Below are positions 21,344 to 26,349 of a stretch of 26,349 nt of DNA, piece by piece. Within the stretch, counting starts at the first letter, position 1. Every line of letters starts with the position of its first letter. A program made the position numbers and the translations under genes. Origin of the DNA: Rubrobacteraceae bacterium (GTDB lineage Bacteria; Actinomycetota; Rubrobacteria; Rubrobacterales; Rubrobacteraceae). The DNA is taken from contig JAUJMB010000005.1 in the NCBI GenBank assembly GCA_030447045.1, forward strand, positions 1-26,349, written 5' to 3'. Under the pieces are notes generated by a model. It saw only the letters and a program-made list of their open reading frames with translations, searched no databases and was not told the origin of the DNA.

Positions 21344-22414
21344 CTACAACTCCCCCCCGACGGCCTCCACCAGCGCCCCGTTCTCCCTCTCGCCGCGCAC
21401 GGCGACCCGGAAGAAGCCGGGCCCGAGGCCAGGGAACGGCGCGCAACCCCGCACGAGGACCCGCCGGCGCGCCAGCCGCTCCGCCAGGCCCTCGGGGCCT
21501 CTGAGGAGCAGGAAGTTGGCCGAGCCGGGGTAGACCGTCAGGTTCGGCAGCGCGGCGAGGTCGGCCGTGAGCGCGGCGCGTAGGCGCGCGACCTCGCGGA
21601 CGGACCTCTCGGCAAACCCGGGGTCGCGGGCGGCGGCGGTCCCGGCCGCGGCGGCGACCGCGTTCACGGGCCAGGAGGGTTGCAGCGCCTGCACCGGGGC
21701 AGGGTCCGGGCAGATCAGGCACCCGAGCCGCAGCCCCGGTATGGCGAAGAACTTGGTGAAGGACCGAGCGACGAGCAGATGCTCGTCCACCGCGTCGGCC
21801 ACGCTGGCCTCCGGCACGAAGTCCACGAAAGCCTCGTCCACGACGAGCACGGCGCCCGCCTCCCTGACGCGGCCCGAGATCTCCATGACGGCCCCGCGCC
21901 CGAGCACCCCGCCCGTCGGGTTGTTCGGGTTGCACAGAAAGACAACCGCCGCCCCATCGAGGTCGTCCAACGCCCGCCTGTCGAGGGCGAAGCCGTCCTC
22001 CGGCCGGCGGGCCACGCGGCGCGCCGGCTCCAGCCCCGCCGCCCCCGCCGCCGGCGCGTACTCGCTGAAGGTGGGCTCCAGGATCACGGCGGCCCCGCTT
22101 CCGCCCGCGGCGCGGGCGGCGAGGAAGAGCGCCTCCGCCCCGCCGTTCGTCGGCACGACGCGCCGCGCATCGACGCCGACGTAGGCGCCGAGGGCCTCGC
22201 GCAAGGCCCCGTACGACAGGTCGGGGTACCTATCGGTGTCCTCCTCCAGGGCCCGGCGGGCCGCCTCAAGGGCCGCCGGGGGAGCGCCGAGCGGGTTGAT
22301 GTTCTGGCTGAAGTCGAGAAAGTCGCCCTCGGGCACGTCGAGCAGCCGCGCCGCGGCGGCGCCGTGCGCCCCGTGGTGGCGGGACCCGGCGTGTTCGGCC
22401 CAGCCCTCAGCCAC
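21344..22414 (-). CDS. cobD: threonine-phosphate decarboxylase (aminotransferase fold), aminopropanol linker synthesis
   Basis: PLP enzyme making (R)-1-aminopropan-2-yl phosphate, which CbiB attaches to cobyric acid. The 356-residue protein is a class I/II aminotransferase-fold member. It begins HHGAHGAAAARLL, then DFLDFSQNINPLG, the CobC/CobD hallmark. Further on it shows PTNGGAEALFLAARA, FLCNPNNPTGG, VDEAFVDF, and the PLP lysine Lys221 in SFTKFFAIPGLRLG. A substrate-carboxylate arginine is likely in GFFRVAVRGE near the end. GTG at 22412-22414 was chosen because GGAGG lies nine bases upstream and the start overlaps the cbiB stop. It is related to histidinol-phosphate aminotransferase, but the neighbours decide for cobalamin. 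In the aerobic-pathway naming this gene is cobC. Confidence 0.9.
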   Translation of the reverse strand: MAEGWAEHAGSRHHGAHGAAAARLLDVPEGDFLDFSQNINPLGAPPAALEAARRALEEDTDRYPDLSYGALREALGAYVGVDARRVVPTNGGAEALFLAARAAGGSGAAVILEPTFSEYAPAAGAAGLEPARRVARRPEDGFALDRRALDDLDGAAVVFLCNPNNPTGGVLGRGAVMEISGRVREAGAVLVVDEAFVDFVPEASVADAVDEHLLVARSFTKFFAIPGLRLGCLICPDPAPVQALQPSWPVNAVAAAAGTAAARDPGFAERSVREVARLRAALTADLAALPNLTVYPGSANFLLLRGPEGLAERLARRRVLVRGCAPFPGLGPGFFRVAVRGERENGALVEAVGGEL

Positions 22415-23342
22415 GCCGCGCGCCCTCCGCGAGCAACGCGGCGACCGAGATCGCAGCACAGGCCCGGCGCATCAGCGCGACGGCCCTCCCGATATCGTCC
22501 ACGCGGGGCGGCCGGCCGTCCCCGAGAGAGGGGCCCCGACGCTCTACCCCTCCGTAAACGTTGGTACCGCCGAGCCGCAGCCCCAGGGCGCCCGCGAAGG
22601 CGGCCTCGACGTGGCCGGCGTTCGGGCTCGAGGAGAGCGGTCCGTACAGGCGGGCCGTCCGCAGCACCGGGGCCGGGGAGAGTGAGGCCGCGGCGACGGC
22701 GAGGACCGTCAGGCGGGCCGGGGCAAGGTTCGCGAGGTCGTCCAGCCTGGCGCCGGCCCATCCGATGTGCCGGTAGCGCGGGCTCGTGTAACCGACCATG
22801 GAATCCACGGTGTTGATGGCCCTGTAGGCCAGCGCGCCGGGGGCCCCGAAAAGGAGCCCGTAGAGCATCGGGGCCACGACACCGTCGCTCGTGTTCTCCG
22901 CGACGGATTCGACCGCCGCCCGGCAGACGCCCGCCTCCGACAGGCCCGACGTGTCGCGTCCGACGAACCGGCCGACCCCCGTGCGTGCCTCCTCCAGCCG
23001 CCCGCCGGCCAGCGGCGGCTGCACGCCCCGCGCGGCCTCGCCGAGGCTCCTCATGGAGAGGGCGGTCGAGAGCAGGGCGGCCTCCAGCGCGGGCCGGAGT
23101 CCGGGCGGGGCGGCCCGTAGCAGCGCGCGGCAGGAGAGGAAGACGGCGGCAGGAAGGGTCGCGGCGAGGAGGACGCCCGCGGCGCGGCGGCGGTTGGCCC
23201 CCTGCAGTTCGAGGGCGGGGGTTTCGAAGGCCGAGATCGCTTGCCCCATCCAGACCGTCGGGTGGAGCCTCTCGGGGGGCTCCCCGAGGAGGGCGTCGAT
23301 GATCAGGGCCGCCGCGACGACGGTCGCGTTGCCCCCCCTCAT
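22407..23342 (-). CDS. cbiB: adenosylcobinamide-phosphate synthase
   Basis: Membrane enzyme that links the aminopropanol phosphate to adenosylcobyric acid. The 311-residue protein has about five helices. Family blocks are IDALLGEPPERLHPTVWMGQ near residues 14-33, VGRDTSGLSEAGVCRAAVES, then VAENTSDGVVAPMLYGLLFGAPGALAYRAINTVDSMVGY near 150-185, and RYRHIGWAGARLDDLANLAPAR. The C-terminal part has the expected SPNAGHVEAAFAGALGLRLGG motif. The ATG at 23340-23342 overlaps the stop of the upstream membrane-protein gene (ATGA), and its own stop lies inside the cobD start, so all are translated as a coupled series. Called cobD in the aerobic naming. Confidence 0.93.
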   Translation of the reverse strand: MRGGNATVVAAALIIDALLGEPPERLHPTVWMGQAISAFETPALELQGANRRRAAGVLLAATLPAAVFLSCRALLRAAPPGLRPALEAALLSTALSMRSLGEAARGVQPPLAGGRLEEARTGVGRFVGRDTSGLSEAGVCRAAVESVAENTSDGVVAPMLYGLLFGAPGALAYRAINTVDSMVGYTSPRYRHIGWAGARLDDLANLAPARLTVLAVAAASLSPAPVLRTARLYGPLSSSPNAGHVEAAFAGALGLRLGGTNVYGGVERRGPSLGDGRPPRVDDIGRAVALMRRACAAISVAALLAEGARRG

Positions 23343-23977
23343 CCGCTCTCTGGCGCCCCGCCCGGGCCCGCCTTTCCTCGCCCGCGCAGGAGGCCGACGA
23401 GGCCGCCGGCGGTCCCGAGGAGGATGGCGCGCAGCACAAAGTTCGCCACCGAGCGGCCGAGGTCCCTGGGGGCGGGCGGGCCGAAGGATTCCTCCACCTC
23501 GGAGACCTCCGCCGGTGGCGGGACGTCGTTCACCTTCTCGGGCGGCTGACCCTCCTCGCGGCGGCGGTCCTGTATCTCCTCGCGCACCCCATTGACGTAG
23601 CCGACGACCTTCGGCGCGGCCTCGCTCGCGTAGGCGCGCATGTCGTCCGCGAACACCGTCGCCTGCAGGAGCGTCGTCAGCAGCAGCACCGTCCCGACGA
23701 CGAGGGCCACCAGCGTCGCGGCCAGGGCCCCGTCGCGCAGCAGCAGCGAGGCGTAGGAGGCCTCCGGGTCGAGCCGCGTCGGCCGCATCCGCAGGGCGGC
23801 GAGGATCGCCAGAAAGAGAAAGGCCGCCAGGGCGAGGCGCGTGCGGTAGGAGCCGATCACGGCCAGAACCCAGTCGGCCGTCGAGGCCGGATCGAGGACG
23901 AGGAAGTACAGCTCCGCCACGAGGGCGACGACCCCCGCCAGCACGCCGTAGAACAACCCTGTCCTGATCGGGCTCAA
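23339..23977 (-). CDS. membrane protein in cobalamin cluster, function unknown
   Basis: A 212-residue membrane protein I do not recognise. Helix one is GLFYGVLAGVVALVAELYFLVL (about residues 7-28), helix two LALAAFLFLAILAAL, helix three GALAATLVALVVGTVLLLTTLL, then a charged segment of about 65 residues (VREEIQDRRREEGQPPEKVN, PPPAEVSEVEESF) and a last helix NFVLRAILLGTAGGLVGLLRG. The four-helix layout with a soluble insert before the last helix does not match a cobalamin or cobalt transporter I know (no CbiM, CbiN or BtuB signature). TTG at 23975-23977 has GAGGAG at five bases. Coupling to cbiB by a four-base overlap suggests shared expression and perhaps shared purpose. Confidence 0.8.
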   Translation of the reverse strand: MSPIRTGLFYGVLAGVVALVAELYFLVLDPASTADWVLAVIGSYRTRLALAAFLFLAILAALRMRPTRLDPEASYASLLLRDGALAATLVALVVGTVLLLTTLLQATVFADDMRAYASEAAPKVVGYVNGVREEIQDRRREEGQPPEKVNDVPPPAEVSEVEESFGPPAPRDLGRSVANFVLRAILLGTAGGLVGLLRGRGKAGPGGAPESG

Positions 23978-24058
23978 TCCGCTCCTCGGTAGACCCTGCG
24001 CAGGCTTCCAGAATACAACATCACCAGGCTGTCACTGTGTGATCCCTGCCGCTCCGGC

Positions 24059-25006
24059 TCAAGGGGGCGCGTCGGACCGGCGGCCCCTGAGCAGCAGAGA
24101 GATGCCGGCGAGCACCACCGCGCCGCCGACGAGCGTGGCCGTCCCCGGCCGCTCGGAGAGGACCAGCCAGGCCAGCAGCGCGGCGACCACGGGCTCGGCC
24201 AGGACCGTGCCGGAGATGACCGAGGCCTCCACGTAGCGCAGGGCCCAGTTAAAGACCGTGTGGCCCATGATCTGGGGCCCAAGGGTTATCGCCCACAGCC
24301 ACAGCCACGTCTCCCCCCCGTAGCCCCACAGACGGTCCCCCGACAGCAGGGCGACGGGCAGGAGCGTCGCGGCGGCGGCCGCGTAGAGCACTATCGAGTA
24401 GGGCAGAAAGCCGACCGGTTCGGCGGCCGAGCGCTGGGAGCGCCCGACGAGGACGTAGACCGTGAACGTCAGCGCGCCCAGGATCGCGAGCACGTTCCCG
24501 AAGACCGCCGCCGAACCCGCCGACCCGTCCTGCGCGATCACGGCCGTCCCGCCCAGGGCGATCAGGATGCCGACGAAAGAGAGCGGCGCGGTCTTCTCCC
24601 CGAAGGCCAGGTAGGCGAGGATCGCGACAAAGACCGGCGTGTTGCTGACGAGCACGACGCTGGCGGCCACGCTCGTGTAGTCGAGAGAGGAGATCCAGAA
24701 CCCGAAGTGCGCCCCGAGCGCGACACCGGAGGCGATCCCGACGTAGAGCGTCTTTCCCTTCGGGAACCGCTCGCGCCTTAGGAGCGCCAGCGGCAGGAGC
24801 ACCGCCACCCCGAGGGCGCACCGCCAGAACGCAACCGCCAGGGCCGGGGCGTCGGCGAGACGGATCATGACGGCCGCCGCCGAGACGGCCACCACCCCGA
24901 CGGCTACCGCCGGGAGGGCGCCCCTACCCCGTGCCTCACCCTGTACCAGACCAGAGCCCCGCTCTCTCGCAGAAACTGCCCCCGGCGCAGCCAGGGAACC
25001 CGCCAC
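24059..25006 (-). CDS. EamA-family (DMT superfamily) transporter
   Basis: A ten-helix inner-membrane carrier made of two EamA repeats, about 285 recognisable residues. Repeat one starts LPAVAVGVVAVSAAAVMIRLAD and has APALAVAFWRCALGV and SLDYTSVAASVVLVSNTPVFVAIL. Repeat two has VFGNVLAILGALTFTVYVLVG, then LGPQIMGHTVFNWALRYVEASVISGTVLAEPVVAALLAWLVL, the classical end of the family. Substrate unknown. The start is unclear: the only canonical in-frame codon before the first helix is GTG at 25004-25006, which overlaps the DUF218 gene by 103 bases and has no ribosome binding site. A non-canonical or shifted start nearer 24904 is possible. It is the fourth gene of the minus-strand run. Confidence 0.85.
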   Translation of the reverse strand: MAGSLAAPGAVSARERGSGLVQGEARGRGALPAVAVGVVAVSAAAVMIRLADAPALAVAFWRCALGVAVLLPLALLRRERFPKGKTLYVGIASGVALGAHFGFWISSLDYTSVAASVVLVSNTPVFVAILAYLAFGEKTAPLSFVGILIALGGTAVIAQDGSAGSAAVFGNVLAILGALTFTVYVLVGRSQRSAAEPVGFLPYSIVLYAAAAATLLPVALLSGDRLWGYGGETWLWLWAITLGPQIMGHTVFNWALRYVEASVISGTVLAEPVVAALLAWLVLSERPGTATLVGGAVVLAGISLLLRGRRSDAPP

Positions 25007-25500
25007 ATCGGGCTACTATACACGGGCTCCGCCCACGCGATGAGCCCGGCCCGCCGGAACGCCGCGGCCGTCCTGACGCAGTGGAGCGGATCGGTCACCA
25101 CCAGCACCTCGGACACCCCCTCCTCGGCCGCAATCGCCGCCACGAGCCGCGCGGAGTCCCACGTGCTCTCGGCCTCGTCTTCCAGCCCAACGGCATCCTT
25201 CGGCACGCCCTCCTCCCGCAAGATCCGCGCCATCACCTCCGCCTCGCTCGGCGGGTGCCTCCCCACCCCGCCCGTCACCACCAACCGATCGATCCTTCCC
25301 CCCGCGTGCAGCCGCGCCGCGTGGCGCACCCTGGCGTCGAGCGTGCGGCTGGGCCTCCCCCCGGGCAGCACCTGCGTCCCGAGCACGACCGCGTACCGTG
25401 GCCGCTCCTCTGCGGTGCCGGGGGGACGCGCTCCCCCCACGTAGACCCCGATCAGGCTTAGAAGCTCACCCAGCACGCCCCCGGAAAAGCGGAATCTCAA
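24904..25500 (-). CDS. DUF218 (YdcF/SanA-like) family protein
   Basis: A 198-residue protein of the DUF218 group, which includes E. coli YdcF, SanA and ElyC and is linked to envelope or vancomycin phenotypes and S-adenosylmethionine binding. The core begins RYAVVLGTQVLPGGRPSRTL and has RLVVTGGVGRHPPSEAEVMA, EDEAESTWDSARLV and VLVVTDPLHCVRTAAAF, all standard blocks. A short hydrophobic stretch near residues 9-23 (VLGELLSLIGVYVGG) may anchor it. TTG at 25498-25500 overlaps the mobA stop (TTGA), giving coupled translation; a GTG nine codons downstream is an alternative. Its cellular task is unknown. Confidence 0.85.
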   Translation of the reverse strand: MRFRFSGGVLGELLSLIGVYVGGARPPGTAEERPRYAVVLGTQVLPGGRPSRTLDARVRHAARLHAGGRIDRLVVTGGVGRHPPSEAEVMARILREEGVPKDAVGLEDEAESTWDSARLVAAIAAEEGVSEVLVVTDPLHCVRTAAAFRRAGLIAWAEPVYSSPMWRVPWLRRGQFLRESGALVWYRVRHGVGAPSRR

Positions 25501-26072
25501 GCGCCGACCAGGCCCCTGGCCCGCGCGAGGTCCTCGGGCGAGTTGACGTTCATCAGGAGGAGGTCCGGGTCCCCAAGGCTCCGAAGCTCCGCTTCCGGAA
25601 CGTAGGCGACCCCGTCGAGCGCGCGCAGAAACCCCCGAGCGGCCCGCACGCCGCCGTCGAGGGCGGAGCGGAGGGGAGGCAGGACCCTGTCGCGGGAGTA
25701 CGCGGCGCAGAGCGGGTGCGACCCGCGGCCGTCCTCCGGGACGGCCGCCAGACACTCGCGGACGCGCAAGACCTCGAGGAGATGGTCGACGAGTTCTGGG
25801 CGCAAGAAGGGCATGTCGCCCGCGGCGACGAAGACGAGCGGGTGGCGGGCCGCGGCGAGCCCCGCCTCCATGCCGGCGAGGGGGCCCTCGCCCGGGCGGT
25901 CGTCGGCGACGGCGCGGACGCCCGGGGGCGGAGTCCCTCCGCCGGCCAGGATCACCTCTTCGCAGCGGGGCGAGAGCGCCCGGGCGACGCGCTCGATTAG
26001 GGTCGCCCCGCCGACCTCGAGCAGCAGCTTGTCGCGGCCCATCCGGCGGCTCCCCCCGCCCGCCAGGATCAC
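25497..26072 (-). CDS. mobA: molybdenum cofactor guanylyltransferase-like nucleotidyltransferase
   Basis: A 191-residue Rossmann-type nucleotidyltransferase that, as MobA, attaches GMP to molybdenum cofactor. It starts at the family's nucleotide loop: ILAGGGSRRMGRDKLLLEVGG. Further blocks are ADDRPGEGPLAGMEAGLAAA, FVAAGDMPFLRPELVDHLL (metal-binding Asp), GSHPLCAAYSRD and MNVNSPEDLARARG. The GTG at 26070-26072 encodes the residue just before ILAGG; family members usually have a few more residues, so a start 17 bases earlier at a CTG next to the preceding stop is possible. No ribosome binding site is clear. Relatives include MocA and archaeal CobY, which acts on adenosylcobinamide phosphate; the nearby cob genes make that a thought, but cobU already covers that step. 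Confidence 0.85.
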   Translation of the reverse strand: MILAGGGSRRMGRDKLLLEVGGATLIERVARALSPRCEEVILAGGGTPPPGVRAVADDRPGEGPLAGMEAGLAAARHPLVFVAAGDMPFLRPELVDHLLEVLRVRECLAAVPEDGRGSHPLCAAYSRDRVLPPLRSALDGGVRAARGFLRALDGVAYVPEAELRSLGDPDLLLMNVNSPEDLARARGLVGA

Positions 26073-26089
26073 ACCGGAGGCGGGGACGC

Positions 26090-26349
26090 TCAGGCGACCG
26101 TCCCGGCGGCGGCCTCTCCCCTGAGCCTTCCCACCTTGGTCCGCAAGGCCGTGACCCTGTCCTGCCGGATCGCCGTGTCCGCGCGACGGGCCAGGCGTTT
26201 GGAGACGGCGAGGTCCACCGCGGCGCCGTGGACCTTACGCGCGCGGGACCACGTGGCGAAGCGCCCCGTGAAGATCAGGCCGAGGTAGTAGCCCGTCTTG
26301 CGGAAGTAGCTCGGCAGTATGGAGTACTCCTGGGCGGTGATCGTGCCGG
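26090..26349 (-). CDS. C-terminal part of an unidentified protein; runs off right edge
   Basis: The last 86 codons of a gene that enters from the right. The visible piece reads TITAQEYSILPSYFRKTGYY, then LGLIFTGRFATWSRARKVHG, AAVDLAVSKRLARRADTAIR and a basic tail ending EAAAGTVA. It is basic, probably helical, without a clear membrane span or cysteine motif. I do not recognise the family. The stop lies 17 bases before the mobA start, so it is the most upstream visible member of the minus-strand run. The even codon composition and the close spacing make it a real gene. Confidence 0.65.
   Translation of the reverse strand, partial: GTITAQEYSILPSYFRKTGYYLGLIFTGRFATWSRARKVHGAAVDLAVSKRLARRADTAIRQDRVTALRTKVGRLRGEAAAGTVA

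Noticed and set aside
23978..24058. Cobalamin riboswitch upstream of the cob genes
   Set aside because: The gap before the 212-residue gene is only about 80 bases and I see no B12-box-like sequence; the genes further upstream overlap or are closely spaced.
1..26349. Mobile elements, tRNA or rRNA genes, CRISPR arrays
   Set aside because: I looked for transposase or integrase motifs, cloverleaf-like segments and regularly spaced repeats and found none; the heptad elements are far too short-phased to be CRISPR.

Overview
The window is about 70% GC, densely packed, and full of GTG and TTG start codons. Its gene content (UPF0173 hydrolase, DUF2630, GH15 trehalase/glucoamylase, archaeal-type nicotinate phosphoribosyltransferase, methylmalonyl-CoA pathway, cobalamin genes) suggests a high-GC actinobacterium, most likely of the Rubrobacter type. 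That assignment is inference from gene content. It is mostly a housekeeping chromosomal segment. I see no transposase, integrase, phage gene, CRISPR array, tRNA or rRNA.

Layout. Positions 1-655 (minus) hold methylmalonyl-CoA epimerase followed by the start of methylmalonyl-CoA mutase, which runs off the left edge. Positions 752-2250 hold a DUF2630 protein, two tandem paralogous small proteins of unknown function, and a DUF554 membrane protein. Positions 2350-4560 (plus) hold sucC, sucD and a tiny membrane protein. Positions 4620-9273 (plus) form a potassium-transport locus: a severely truncated APC-type permease, a one-domain RCK protein, a two-domain TrkA, an intact TrkH and a second, decayed trkH. 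Positions 9400-11863 (minus) hold a gamma-glutamyltransferase homologue coupled to arginase, divergent from nicotinate phosphoribosyltransferase (11916-13067, plus). Then come a double zinc-ribbon protein (plus), an XRE-cupin regulator (minus) and a divergent L-lactate-permease family transporter (plus). Positions 15954-16785 hold gene remnants: an N-terminal piece of an FAD monooxygenase and a possible toast-rack fragment. Then come a GH15 glucoamylase/trehalase and a YdcZ-type transporter (minus), a UPF0173 metallo-hydrolase (plus), and from 20103 to the right edge a tight minus-strand run: an unknown partial gene, mobA, DUF218, EamA transporter, a membrane protein, cbiB, cobD, cobU and cobS.

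How the genes work together. The mutase is adenosylcobalamin-dependent. Mutase plus epimerase convert propionate-derived methylmalonyl-CoA to succinyl-CoA, the substrate of SucCD. The right-hand cluster makes late cobalamin intermediates (aminopropanol linker, nucleotide activation, final assembly), and the nicotinate mononucleotide made by PncB is the usual donor for lower-ligand activation. The window therefore holds both a B12-dependent route and part of B12 synthesis, though the genes are not in one operon.

The most notable signals are several gene remnants (permease, second trkH, FAD monooxygenase, toast-rack piece), two intergenic elements built of phased 7-bp units in inverted orientation (9281-9401 and 18603-18715), a perfect 19-bp hairpin that contains the cobS stop codon, and a cobU gene with no canonical start codon.
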